Positions 1 through 11,618 of a stretch of DNA of 64,000 nucleotides are shown piece by piece. The notes under the pieces are model-generated. The model made no database searches. It saw nothing but the letters and a program-made list of their open reading frames with translations, and was not told where the DNA came from. This DNA comes from Pteria penguin. Taxonomy: Eukaryota > Mollusca > Bivalvia > Pterioida > Pteriidae. Within the stretch, counting starts at the first letter, position 1; each line of letters opens with the position of its first letter. The stretch covers positions 43,709,842-43,773,841 of the forward strand of contig CM068587.1 of NCBI GenBank assembly GCA_035048485.1, given 5' to 3'. The position numbers were made by a program, and so were the translations under genes.

Positions 1-542
1 TTTTCTAGATTTTTTGTCATCAATAAATACTTGTTAGAATGACATTGTAAATATATGCATACCGTTAACACTGCAAACACATAAACAACAAACACCACTT
101 GTAGGTCTTTTTACTACTAGTCTCTATAGTGAAGTGCATAGTCTCTCTCAGTCTCTAGAATACAGGTGTAGAATTACAATTTATCACTATAGAAGGATGT
201 GTGAAGAAGTGAACATTCCAGTGCGACAGGTAATATTTTATTCAGTTTTGACTTACTTTGATCTATGTCATTTTAATGCAAAAAAAGTATTTTATACATT
301 TATTATTGATATAGTTGATATACTGATTTTTCACATTTTCAACTTTTCCTTCACTGTTTGTGGATTAAATTTGAAGAAACTTAGGAGGTATTAAGCAAAA
401 TGGTCCGTGCAAATTTAAATGTTTTTAAAGTTTCAAAGAAACTAAAGACGTAAGACCATCTACAAGCGTTGTTCAATATCATTGTTGAATGTTTCTATGT
501 CTCAGGTGAACGGTATAGGCCCACTTGGGCCTCTTAGCTTTT
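1..542. other. Non-coding flank, 3' end of an AGCTCACC-family repeat
   Basis: No convincing gene is seen. From about 325 the text resembles the interior of the dispersed AGCTCACC repeat family seen in full at 46942-49474 (cacattttcaacttttcc). Near 505-540 it ends in that family's 3' signature, TATAGGCCCACTTGGGCC followed by TCTT. The stretch is therefore an older repeat copy into whose end the MULE at 552 inserted. Short open frames here look random. Confidence 0.5.
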
Positions 543-551
543 GTTATCATG

Positions 552-629
552 GTGTGTTCCCGATTCGCCTACTCGCATAAAATAACATCTACCGTTATTG
601 AGTGTGAAAGGGGCTCTCGTAAGGGGTAT
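552..629 (+). repeat. Left terminal inverted repeat of the MULE
   Basis: Bases 552-629 match the reverse complement of 1971-2048 with scattered substitutions (for example CTACTCGC against CTGCTCGC). The extreme ends differ, GTGTG on the left and AGTTTA on the right, so the outermost bases have drifted. Confidence 0.8.
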
Positions 630-859
630 TAGTGATATTTACGTGTATAACAAAACTACCGGAGATCACATGTACACCTTTTACTTATAATAGATAAGTA
701 CACGTATTTTTGTTTTCTGTATAACAAACGCATAATGTAATAAAATAAATGCACTATATACCACACAAAATCACTATCTTCCTCTAAATCTTTAAGACAT
801 CACTGAAATCACTATTAACTATTTATCCAAGGTGAAGGAGCTCTGATGCTAAATTGACT

Positions 860-1712
860 TAGTCCATGAGGTAAATGCGGCCATCCTGATATCTCTCCTT
901 CAATGTCATAAATCGATGGTCGATGATAATGTATTTCTTGGTCCTTAATTATTTGGTCTGGTGGTTCCTCCTGCGGCGCGCTGAATTCTATAGTTATTTC
1001 GTTGGCGTTCTGAATGTCTTTGATGATTTGAATAGCGGAGAAATTGTTCAGGTGAGCATGCTGGTTTATCTTCTTCAGTTTGCTATGCCATCCTTCGATG
1101 TTGTCCGTCGTTCTGGGTCATTCAGTGCCAAAGTGGTTTTACAGTAGCTGGTCACCCTCTATCCATTGCTCGGTCACGTAGTCTGTGAAGAGTTGGGTCA
1201 GGTCTGTGATGTCTGCTTCATCTCTGTCTGTGAATGTCTGGAACCATACATCTATTACGTCTAGGGGAATCAGTGTTAGGATGGCCGCCTGTCGCACCAC
1301 TGTTTTGACTGAGTCGTTCTCTTGGAAAAGTATCTAAAGTCCGGTGGTCTGGGCTTTCCTACATATGCTTTGTGTGTAAATGAAAAAGCATCCTTTCGTA
1401 GTTATCTCGGGGAATGACTCTTTCGTAGCGTAGTGTGCTGCCGTCTCGAAATCAAACATGGTGTAGTGGGGTTGAAGTCCAATCCAAGGTCGATGATCTT
1501 GTCATGAAGCTGGTTGAATATTCGTGAATAAATGATCTGGTTCCTTTCCTGGAAGTAGGGCGAAGACTACTGGCGTCATGATGTTGATGAGAACATGGAT
1601 AGTGTAGATCTGATAGAACAAAGATGGGCAGGTGTAGAAGGTTCCGTCGCAGTATAAGTTGTCCGCAACAGCAAGGTCTCAGAGTTTGTCCGTCCAATCT
1701 TCGAGAGTTTCA
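860..1712 (-). pseudogene. Degenerate MULE transposase
   Basis: Read on the minus strand, conceptual translation gives pieces typical of the MULE transposase catalytic domain. These are IYTIHVLINIMTPVVFALLP (the strand after the first catalytic Asp region), a CFFIYTQSI segment like the family's CxFHxxQ motif, and further on RTTDNIEGWHSKLKK, matching the conserved RTNNxxEGWHxxL stretch. The reading frame is broken by several stops and frameshifts: one stop sits in the EQW...W region and another between the two halves. It is therefore non-functional. It would have excised and inserted the surrounding TIR element. The family assignment rests on these motifs together with the 9-bp target duplication. 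Confidence 0.75.
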
Positions 1713-1970
1713 TTGGATATTTTAAGCTCGGAAGACTCAAAATCTAACATGCTACATTGACTTTTCATTGGTTAATATCGGTTTGGACCACTCAGAATCT
1801 GTTATAAATTATTATTGTTTTTAAAATGGTAATAAATATTACCAAAGTGTTTAGATATTGTATTTGAATGGAAATAGATGAAAAATGAATTTAAAAGAAC
1901 GTTCGAGTAATTTTTCATTTTGATCTTACACAGGTAATACTTCACTAATGAATAAACAAGTCTATATAAG

Positions 1971-2048
1971 TTACCCCTACGAGGGCCCCTTTCACACTAA
2001 ATTATGGTAGATGTTATTTTAAGCGAGCAGGCGAATCGGGAATAAACT
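1971..2048 (-). repeat. Right terminal inverted repeat of the MULE
   Basis: Reverse complement of the left arm at 552-629. It is directly followed by the second copy of the 9-bp target duplication at 2049-2057. Confidence 0.8.
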
Positions 2049-2199
2049 GTTATCATGTATGTTACGTGAAGATATACGGTTTTGTTGGTTTTACCTTTGT
2101 TCTCATTTTAAACTTATGTTTATCTTTATTGCAATAAATACTCCAGTTGCGGTGAGCATTCAACCGGAAAAATAAAAACATCACTGTACTGCTCGGTGC

Positions 2200-3345
2200 C
2201 GATAGGTGGAGGGCAGGTATACGACAGTCAACTTTGGACATCTCCAGTAACAGACTATTTCAAGCCGTTCATTCAGACGATTCTGTAGACGGTAACGAGA
2301 AGCGGGGTAAAATATTTTTTTTGCAAAAATAAGGGAATTGACGCACTTAATTTAAGTAATATTTTAAAACATAAGTCTATTAAGATAATATTCTTCCGTG
2401 CTTCAAAATGAGGGAGTCGCCTTGTATTTCTTATAAATATACATCAACTGTTGCTTCCAAAACCTTTAACAACAAACAAACTTTGAAATGTGTAGACCTG
2501 AAAGATTTCATAAACCTATAGAGTGTTCTTGTTTCTCTTCAGAGTACAAATATAATCCATATGGTCATGTTTTGACAGGACATCTCCATATTGTTCGCAA
2601 TAAAATACTTAGAGATCTTTTAAGTAAAGGCCCAAAATATAGAGAGACACAGTCATTTAAATGGCGACAAAATGTTGATATTATTATGAACTCATGTGAA
2701 GAGTATGCCAGACGTTGGACTAAAAGAGAGAAGGTTGCATTAGGCACTCTTTCTGAATGGCTGAAGTCGATCAGAAGTCTACTAAAGAAAAGAATTAGAA
2801 GACTATGTCAGTTTTTCAAGAACAAACACTGTTCTATATTTCGTGACTCCAGTGTCGTTAGAGAACTTTCTCGACTTCACGAAAATTTCATTATTGTTCC
2901 TGCTGACAAGGCAGCTAACAATTACACATTCGTATGTAAGGCAATACTATATTAAATGTCTTACAGAAGAGCTTGGTCTTCATTCAACGCCTGGTAATCC
3001 AACATACAAATCTGTCTCCTTCAGAGGTATTGGATAATCAAAAGTCAGTTCTCAATGCATTCGGTATTTCTACAAATGAATCTGATCTCGAGCTACCATA
3101 CCTTTTTTGGATTCCAAAGATGTATAAAACTCCATATAAGCATCGATTTATAGCTGGATCTTCCAACTGTTCCACCAAGCCTCTTTCCATGTTACTCACC
3201 AAAATAAAAAATCAAATATAGTCTTCAGAAATACTGCTCTACTGCTTACTCAAGATTCGGAATCAATCAGATGTGGATCTTAAAGAATACCAAAGAACTT
3301 CTAGAGCTGTTAAAATCTCCTATTTTCAATAATGTCAAAATAAAT
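2200..3345 (+). pseudogene. Naiad-type Penelope-like element, copy A (5'- and 3'-truncated)
   Basis: Coding remnant of the first Naiad family. It begins within the linker upstream of the RT, with GIDALNLSNIL near 2340 matching the antisense copy at 9466-11618. It continues through a CxC motif (Cys-Ser-Cys at 2524-2532, then GHVLTGHLHIV), the GPKYRE block, the PADKA block and the PKMYKTPYKHRFIAGSS fingers region. It stops at the WILKNTKE block near 3345, before the catalytic palm. Several frameshifts split it. An N-terminal GIY-YIG nuclease, a CxC linker and a C-terminal RT define Naiads among Penelope-like elements. The Cys codon TGT at 2935-2937 matters for comparison with the UGA-bearing family at 60221. 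Confidence 0.75.
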
Positions 3346-6065
3346 TGTGGCGGAAACCAATTACTCTATCGCCACTTCAACCAGCCTGACCACTCTATTC
3401 TCTCAATGAAAATTAGAATTATAGAAAAAATATTACACCCCACAAACCATGCCAATTTGAGCACTCCTTTTCGTCGGAAAAGAGAAGAATACTGGATAAG
3501 ACGTATCGGCACTGCTTCGCCCTATGGATGCAATGACAATATTAGTAGTATTGGTAACCTTACTAGTCCTGCGTGTCAATCAGTTAACGTACTCGGTTTA
3601 TTCAACAAAAGCCAGAGGAGGTATCGAAGTCATGGTACGCGCAAATACAACAAACCTGAAATACATAATATTTCCTTTGATGCTCTTTTGCCATTTATAA
3701 ATAAACCTTTGGACCTTCATCACATTTGTACAAAATTTTATTCTATTTCACTCAGAAAATTACATGAGTTGTACTTATCGTCCAGACACCGCATATTTAC
3801 TGATATAAGCTCTGCAGAGTATAGACTAGATGGCATTATTATGGACATATCGACCGCTAGACTTTTCGTCCCGTCAAGTCAGATATATCTATGGAAAAAT
3901 CTAATTGCCCTTTCATCAAAATTAAATTTGCAAATAAAAGCATTGATTAGTTAAATTTTGGCCAAATTTTAAATCATGTCTGTTTTAGAGAAAATACCTC
4001 CATGCTTCAAAAACAAAGATCCGCCATGTATTTCCTATAGCTAAACACAATTAGTTGCATCCACAATCTATAATTACAAAGGGTTTCTACAGTGTCTTGA
4101 TCTTAGCAACTCTGCATGCCATCCTCAACCGTGTGCATGTTCCTCATCTAATTCTGTATATTCTCCTTGTGGCCATGTCATTACTGGTGATCTTGATCAC
4201 CATATTAAGAGAACTTTTACTTAAAGGTCCAAAATACAGAGAACCCAGATCATTCACATGAAGCCAAAATTTTGAGAATACTATGAACTGCTGCGAGGAA
4301 TATGCTACACGATGGGCAAAAAGAGAGGAAGTACAGGTCGACACTCTTTCGGAATGGATAAAATCTATTGCAGTACTGTTGAGATCAAAAATAGAAAAAA
4401 TTACAAGGCTCTGGAAACACCAGATTCGAATCTATTTTTAAAGATCCTGATGTTGTCAGAGAACTTACCTTTTTCCAAGAACATTATATCATTACACCAG
4501 CAGATAAAGCGTCTAATAACATTTACCTGTAAGAAATATTACTTTGACAGCCTAGTGAAAGAATTAGGATTATATTCAGCTCCAGGAAATCCTACTTATA
4601 CTCTCACGAACTTTTCGGTTTCGGAAGTACTTGAGAATTATACATCTGTCCTCAATACGTTTGGTATTGACACAAATAAATTAAATTTAGAACTTCCATT
4701 TTGTACTGCATTCCAAAAATGCACAAAAATCCTTACAAACAACGCTTGATCGCTGGTTCCTCGAAGTGTTCCACAAAATCTGTATCGATACTACTCACAA
4801 AAATATTATCAGAAATTAAATCTGGCCTTCATAGGCATTGCGAAACAGTATATTTCAGAAGTGGAATTAATCAAATGTAGATCCTTAAAAATTCAAAAGA
4901 GTTGTTAGAACGTCTAAAATCATAAAGTTTTACTAAAATTCACTCCATCAAGTCTTTAGACTTTTCGACTCCCCTTTACACAACGATCCCACCTCAGAAA
5001 TTAAAAGACAGATCAGCGGAAATTATTCAAAATGCATTTACTAGTAAAAACGGAAGCCGCAAATTCTAATATATAGTTATAGGCCATGATAAAACTTACT
5101 TTGTTAGGGAAAATTCTGATTCCAAAAATAAATACACTGAAACAGATGTCATCCAGATGTTGAACTTTTTTATCGATAACATTTTTATGGTGTTTGGAGG
5201 AAAGGTTTTTCAACAAATTGTCGGCATTCCAATGGGCACTAACTGTGCTCCGCTTCTGACATATTTCTTTACTCATACTAAGCTGAATTCATTCAGTCTT
5301 TGCTTTTGCAAGGAAAGAAGCAATTGGCTCTTGGCTTCAATTTCACTTACAGATATATAGATGACTTGCTTTCAATTAATAATCCTTCATTCGCGGATGA
5401 TCTTAGCATAATCTATCCAAGTGAACTGGAGGTGAAAGAAACCACAGAAAGTAGTAATTCTACTTCGTATTTAGATATTATGTTGTCTTTCGACATTAAT
5501 GGTCAATTGAACACCTCACTCTATGACAAACGTGACGATTTCAATTTCGCTATCACAAACTTTCCTTTCATAAGCAGTAACATTCCATCATCGCGGCGTA
5601 TTCATATCTCAGTTAATACGTTATTCCAGAGCATGTTCAAATTACAATGACTTTGTTCTGAGGGTTAGGCGACTTTCAGAAAAGCTACTCAACCAGGGTT
5701 ATATATGTGCTAGACTAGCAACGTCACTGAGGAAGTTCTACGGTTGTTACGAGACTCTTATTACTCCAAATGATATCTCGTTATCCAGACTTTTAAATGA
5801 TATTCTGGACTAAGACCGATTCCGATAATTTTACACAGATTTGACACCTTCTATACTAGAAGCTTACCTACTTTGACTTCTCTATATATAAATAGAAATG
5901 GAATTTACACGATTCGACTCTTTCTACTGGGTATATGTGACGGGTGTTGCTAGCAAGCAGGAGATGCTCACTCTCCCCGGGATTCACATATGCTCTTCAA
6001 GTAGACATATTTTGTTATTTTCTACTTGGTTTTCATTTTCACTGATTTTGTATGTCCTCTGGTTT
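3346..6065 (+). pseudogene. Naiad-type Penelope-like element, copy B (nearly full, frameshifted)
   Basis: The text jumps at 3346 from the RT of copy A back to an N-terminal endonuclease region. RHFNQPDHSILSMKIRIIEK and a REEYWIRRIGTASPYGCND block resemble the distal half of an N-terminal GIY-YIG nuclease with its CCHH-type features. Then come the linker, the CxC motif (Cys-Ala-Cys at 4132-4140), GHVITGDLD, and the RT palm with GIPMGTNCAPLL (about 5222-5257) and YIDD (about 5353-5365). The GIY and YIG strands themselves are missing, so the copy is 5'-truncated. Many frameshifts and stops make it inactive. The 3' UTR ends with the family tail gacgggtgttgctagcaag near 5940. Confidence 0.78.
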
Positions 6066-6096
6066 GATGATTTTAAGACTTATGGTTTGGATTTAT

Positions 6097-7300
6097 CCAT
6101 CATTTTTATTCATCAAATCTTTTGACTTTTCGACTCTTTATACAACCATTTCTCACCAAATACTAAAAAACAGAATAACATCAATTATTCAAAACGCCCT
6201 CTATAACAAAAAAGGAATTCGCAGATATAAGTATCTTGTTTTAGGCCACAATGACACATATTTTGTAAAGGAACAGTCTGATTCCAGTAGCAAGTATACA
6301 GAAAAATAGAGTATAAAAATGATAGAATTTCATATAGATAACATTTTTGTGATATTTGGTGGAAAGTGTTCCAACAGATTGTTGGCATTAGTATGGGTAC
6401 TAATTGCGGGCCTCTTCTGGTCGACATATTTTTGTACTCTTACGAAGCAGAATTCATACAGTCTCTGCTCTCTAAAGGCAATAAACAATTAGCATCTCGG
6501 TTCAACTTTACATACAGATACATCGATAATGTTTTGTCGATTAACAACCCGGTATTTGAGGATCACCTCAACAATATATATCCAAAGGAACTCGAAATAA
6601 AAGATACTACAGAGAGCGCATCTTCTGCTTCATACCTCGATATACTGCTATCAATTAGTGATGATGGTTCATTCGCAACCTCTCTCTATGAGAAACGTGA
6701 CGATTTCAATTTGATTATTATCAATTTACCTTTTCTGAGTAGCAACATTCCTTCCTCTCCCGCATATGGCGTCTTCATTTCACACCTTATATGCTGTGCC
6801 AGGGCATGCTCTAAATACGAAAATTTCGTCCTGAGAGCGAGGCTTCTTGCCACGAAACTGCTCTCACGAGGATTTATTGAGGAACGTTTGAAATTGTCAC
6901 TGAGGAAGTTCTATGGTCGTTAGGGATCTATTGCAATTTTAGATTTCTCTTTCAAGAATGTTAACCGATAATTTGGGACCTGACCATACAAAATAACCAT
7001 CTTAACTTTTTGACTATACTTGATTTGACATAATACGTATATACATGTATATACAGATATTTGTTCAACTGCGTTTCCGACACCGAAATTTCAGGCAGGC
7101 AGCATTTCTTGCCTTAAATGGGAAATAATTTGACTTCGTGTTCCTGTCTCCTTCGTATGTTCATGCGTGTATATTTAAATATTTACCTCCTCGATTTGAA
7201 AGGTTTGTTGCAGGACTTTTGCGACGGGTGTTGCATGCAGCCAGGGTATGCTTACTTCTCTCGGGCATCTGATCTCACTTCGATTTTTTGGGGTTTGCAT
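6097..7300 (+). pseudogene. Naiad-type Penelope-like element, copy C (5'-truncated)
   Basis: A third copy in the same orientation begins inside the RT at IKSFDFSTLYTTISHQ. It runs through the palm (MGTNCGPLLVDIFLYSYEAE; YIDNVLSINNP in place of YIDD, so a catalytic Asp is lost), the thumb (LRKFYGR) and the 3' tail near 7225-7290 (gacgggtgttgcatgcagcc). Copies A, B and C lie head to tail without other sequence of note between them. Such tandem partial copies (pseudo-LTR arrangement) are characteristic of Penelope-like elements. Confidence 0.75.
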
Positions 7301-7442
7301 TTGTCTGAATATGACACTAAACACGATATTGTCCCCTTTATTCCATGGACTATGAGATATGGTTTACCCTTCGGTACTTCTTCGTTTTTACTTTCAGGCG
7401 AATTTCCTCGGTTATATTTTATTATTGTTATTGTTATTAATC

Positions 7443-9026
7443 ATGGATTCAGGAATTTCTATGTCTTTATCTGAAAGTTATAACAATTCTCCTTGAGAAT
7501 TTTAACTGGTGCAGAGTCTATTTTAGATTCTTCTATCCCAGTTTCATGTGCACCTCTTACCTCTACCACTGATACTACTGTAAGTAGCTTATTCATCCCT
7601 ATGTCTAAGTCTACTTCTCCTAGCGGAGTTACACATACTATCACTAATCCTATTGATAGTGTCAGGTCCTATGCAGGTAGCGTGATTTACCTTACTGCAT
7701 GTCCTAATCCTCTTTTTGTTGGGCATGGGGCTCCACCTGGTATACCTAGCGTGCCTACTTCACCATGGGTAAGGGCCCCTTGGTTTAATTCTTTTCCTGG
7801 ATATTCTTATCATGGAATTACTGGTTCTTATGATATTTCATCAGGTTCACCTAGTGACATGATGAATCCATTAGTTAATCTGTTCAATGACTTCAAGTCT
7901 ATAACAAATCAAATCAGTCAGATTAATTCTAGAGTCAGTTCTCTAGATTCTAACCTTACAAGACCCCACTCACAAGTTTTGGAGGAGTCTGACATCATGT
8001 CAGTAGCTCCAGGGTGTCAGGAAGGTAACTTTCTTTCTTTCTGAGGAGGAACCTTCACCCTGATCCTCAGAGAGCTCGTCCCACTAGTGCATCTACTTTG
8101 CTTTGGTTCTGACGAGGAGTCCTCTGTTCGTACAGAGTATGACCAAGGAGCTGAGGATGATTCCTTGCGTTGCAAGGTATATTGTCTTCGCAGGGAACAT
8201 TCCAATGTTTCCATGCCTTCTCCTCCTCGGTCTAATATTTCTCCTTCTGACTTCGAAGCTTGTTCAGGAATTGTCAAGGATCAGGCTTTTCATTATCGAT
8301 CCTTTCCTGATTCAAGCCATATGAAGTCGGCCCTTCGCTTATTAATGAAGCGATTACAGATTATTCCTCATTGATGATGGGCTCTGCAAATTCTGGGGGC
8401 AGCAAATTTCTGGGTTTTGGTACTCTATCTTTCACTAGTAGATTTAAGGGCAGGGATTTTGATATTAATGGAAATCAGTGCCGACTTGTGACAAACTTTT
8501 GTCTCAAATGATTAGTTCCAAACCTGTTGAAGGTCTTCGTCTTTCCCAGTCTTTATGGGCTAAGTCAGAGAATTATCTTCGTACCATTTCTAATGTACTT
8601 GGTACTGCAAAGAATTATTTGGCTGCAGCTGGCAGCCTTTTAAAGGGTAAAGAGGGGGAAGACTTGAAGTCTTTCCTTTTATAGGTGGACCATGCCTTGG
8701 GGGCAGCTCAACTATTGACTCTAGAGACTTTGTTTAATTTTTCTCTTTCAAATCGAGAAGAAATTTTAGAAACGTCTTCCATTTCGGAATCTCTTAAAGA
8801 GACTCTTAGAACCTCTTCTTCTCTTTCTGACAAATTATTTAGCTTGTCAGTGGAGAAAGTTCAAGAAGAGCTGAAGAAGTCGCCCCCAACTGTCAAGTTA
8901 GATGAACACCTGTCGGGCAAGAAGACTGTGATGACGTCATATGGCTCCATTAGGCCCGGTTCATCAAAACCTCACAATTGTATTAAGAGAACGAAAGGAA
9001 ATCATTCCAATTATGTCGCGATATAA
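7443..9026 (+). pseudogene. DIRS gag-like ORF, frameshifted
   Basis: A start at 7443 gives MDSGISMSLSESYNN. After an early frame change the reading continues in a Ser/Pro/Thr-rich segment (7493-8044). A further piece runs at 8478-9026, interrupted by a TAG at 8682-8684, and contains SQSLWAKSENYLRTISNVLG. The composition (low-complexity N-terminal half, helical C-terminal half) and the position directly upstream of a DIRS RT support a gag role. There is no sharply diagnostic motif, so the call depends on context. At least three lesions make it non-functional. Confidence 0.5.
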
Positions 9027-9060
9027 CTGAAAAATTATTCAAAGCGACGTCAAACACCAA

Positions 9061-9082
9061 TTAACCAACCAACCAACCAACC
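9061..9082 (+). repeat. (CCAA)n microsatellite
   Basis: About five CCAA repeats lie between the gag and RT pieces of the DIRS relic. Confidence 0.8.
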
Positions 9083-9195
9083 AAAAATCCAATTAGGGCC
9101 ATTTAAGAAGGCCAAGTCTAAAGGATTCCAGGGGGAATCAGTCTGATAAATAGGGGTGTGCCTCCTCATTTGACGTCTTCCTTGAACATCGAGCC

Positions 9196-9465
9196 TCCTT
9201 TGTCTCATGTACCGGTTGGGGGGGGGGGGGGGGGGAGACTTTCCCACTTCCTTCCCCAGTGGGAGGAAATTACTTCCATAAAGTGGAACGTTTCAGTCAT
9301 ACGATGAGGACTAGAACTTCAATTCCAATCAAAACCACCTCTTACCTGAGTTCGTCTCGACCTGTCGAGTTCCATCAATATCGAAGAAGTACCAAACCGT
9401 TAATCATTCTCAAAGTCCAAGGACAGATACAAAATCGTGTAAGTTTCAAAAAGAAACTGTTGTGA
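9196..9465 (+). pseudogene. DIRS RT ORF, N-terminal piece with an expanded poly-G
   Basis: After an 18-G run (9218-9235), the text encodes RLSHFLPQWEEIT, the conserved entry of DIRS RT ORFs (Gly-Gly-Arg-Leu..Phe...Trp..Ile). The frame is then damaged. The piece is cut at about 9465 by the antisense Naiad and resumes at 11619 with KKFLQWREKGAIEAIPV. Confidence 0.6.
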
Positions 9466-11618
9466 ACCCCGAAATACTGAAAAATTCCGAGGTGAGACCA
9501 GGTGCCCGGGGAGAGTAAGCGTCTCCTGTTTGCATGCATCACCCGTCACAGCAGTTCTTAAGAAACATGTCAAAATCAAGAGTTTTGGTTTCCTAATTGT
9601 ACATACGAACGTACAAAACTGGTATACAAAGTCATATTTGGTGTTCACTGAACAGGTCATTTAGTCGCATTCCAGAATATTATCAATCATTCTAGAAAGA
9701 GGCACATCATATTTTCGTACAAGATCCCCATAGCGACCGTAGAATTTCCTCAGTGACGATTTCAGACGTTCTTTAACATATCCCTGCAGGAGCAACTTAG
9801 TGGCCAGTCGTTTGGCCCTTGGAATAAAACAGTCGTATACAGAACAGGCTCTTGCGTACCTTATAAGTTGAGATATAAAAATTCCATAGGCAGGTGAGGA
9901 CGGGATATTGCTGCAAAGAAACGGAAAGTTAATTATTTGGAAGTTAAAATCGTCACGTTTGTCATACAAATGACCATTACTGTCGAAATTAAAAAATATA
10001 TCCAGATACAAAGCGGAATTATTGCTCTCGGTTGTCTCTTTTATCTCAAGTTCATGGGGATAGATTTCATGTATGAAATCCTTAAAGTTAGGATTATTAA
10101 TTGACAATACGTCGTCTATATATCTATACGTAAAATTAAACTGAGATACAAGCCTTTTTCTGCCTGTGGAAAGCATGTTTTGAATAAATGTCAGCAAGAA
10201 GAGGGGCGCAGTTAGTTCCCATGAAAAATGTTCCCTCCAACCACCACGAAAATATTGTCTATTAAAAATTCCAGCATTTTGATGATTTGATCTTCGGTAT
10301 ACTTGTGTTTTGCATCAGAGTGTTCTTTTACAAAATATGTATCTTCCCGCCCAATGACAAGATATTTATATCTACGATTTCCATTTTTATGGAAGAAAGA
10401 ATTTCGAATAATTGTAGCAAGTCTGTTTTTGAGCTTTTGATGCGGAATTGTAGTGTAGAGCGTGGAGAAGTCAAAAGATTTGATGCTGAAAATATTATTA
10501 AATTTCAGAGATTTTAGATTCTCTAAAAATTCTTTAGAATTCTTGAGGATCCACATCTGATTTATTCCGCTTCTGGAGTAAGCGGTATCACAGTGAATTT
10601 GAAGACCATGCTTGATGTGTGTCAATATCTTCGTTAGCAATATGGATAGAGGTTTGGTGGTACACTTGGAAGAACCAGCAATAAAACGATGTTTGTAAGG
10701 GGTTTTGTGTATTTTTGGAATCCAATAAATATAAGGTAATTCAAGGTCAGAGTTTGTTGTGGTAATTCCAAAAGACTCGAGGACAGATTTATGGTTTTGA
10801 AGTATTTCAGAAATAGATAAATTTGTTTGTGTGTATGTTGGATTTCCAGGTGCAGAGTGTAATCTAAGCTCCTCTAACAGACAATTAATGTAAAATCTTT
10901 TGCAAACGAAGGTATAATTGTTTGCTGCTTTGTCAGCTGGGACAATAATAAATTGTTCGTGGAGTTCAGAGAGTTCTTATCGAATGCCTGAGACGCCCAA
11001 TTCTTCTTTTGAGTAGTTCTCCGATGCATTTCATCCACTGGGAGAGAGTGTCAGGCTCCGCTTCTTCCCTTTTTGACCATCTCCTGGCATATTCCTCGCA
11101 TGCATCCATAATAATTTTGAAATTTTCACGCCATGTGAACGAACGGGACTCTCTATATTTAGGACCTTTCTTCAGGAGGTCTCGTAATTTCCTGTTATGT
11201 ACTATATTGAGGTCACCGGTTACTACATGGCCGCATGGAGGGTAAAGATACTTTGATGTGGAGCATGTACAGAGTGACAGGTCTTTTGTAATATTGTGTG
11301 AATCAAGACACTGTAAAACACGTTTATGATTAAATATTTTAGAGGACACAGAAGATGTATAGCTGTAGGAAATACAAGGCGACTCCTGATGTTTGAAATA
11401 TGGAGGGATTTTATCCTTGACTAACCTATGGTTCAAAATGTTACTCAAATTAAGAGCATCAATCCCCTTAATTGCAAATTTCATTTTAAGGAAGGGGCGA
11501 ATGTTATCACCCATAGGTATATCGGTTTTAACTGCCTTGAAAAGTCCGCTAGACGATATCTCGATAATAATGCCCTGCAGTCGATATTGTGGGGAACTAG
11601 AAAGACCAAACCAATCTC
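9466..11618 (-). pseudogene. Naiad-type Penelope-like element, copy D (antisense, inside the DIRS)
   Basis: On the minus strand the element reads from the right. The N-terminal linker (PQYRLQGIIIEIS, then GIDALNLSNILNH), a CxC motif (Cys-Thr-Cys in SLCTCSTSKY) with GHVVTGDLNIVHN, GPKYRESRSFTW, a Cys codon TGC at 10902-10904, the PKIHKTPYKHRFIAGSS fingers, FSTLYTTIPHQ, YIDDVLSINNPNF and LRKFYGRYGDL follow in order. The 3' tail ends near 9466-9548. Breaks occur near 10980 and near 10210, where MGTNCAPLL is split by a frameshift. No full GIY-YIG domain is present, so it is 5'-truncated. Its ends lie where the DIRS RT is interrupted, so it inserted after the DIRS. Confidence 0.8.

Larger units (their letters stand above)
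552..2048 (-). mobile_element. MULE (Mutator-like) DNA transposon, degenerate
   Basis: The element is bounded by a perfect 9-bp direct repeat, GTTATCATG, at 543-551 and 2049-2057. Inside it are inverted terminal repeats of about 78 bp sharing TTCCCGATTCGCCT and AAAATAACATCTACC. A 9-bp target duplication with long TIRs is the hallmark of the MULE superfamily. The interior on the minus strand translates to a broken MULE transposase. At about 1.5 kb it holds little beyond that gene. Boundaries are exact to within a base or two. Confidence 0.85.
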
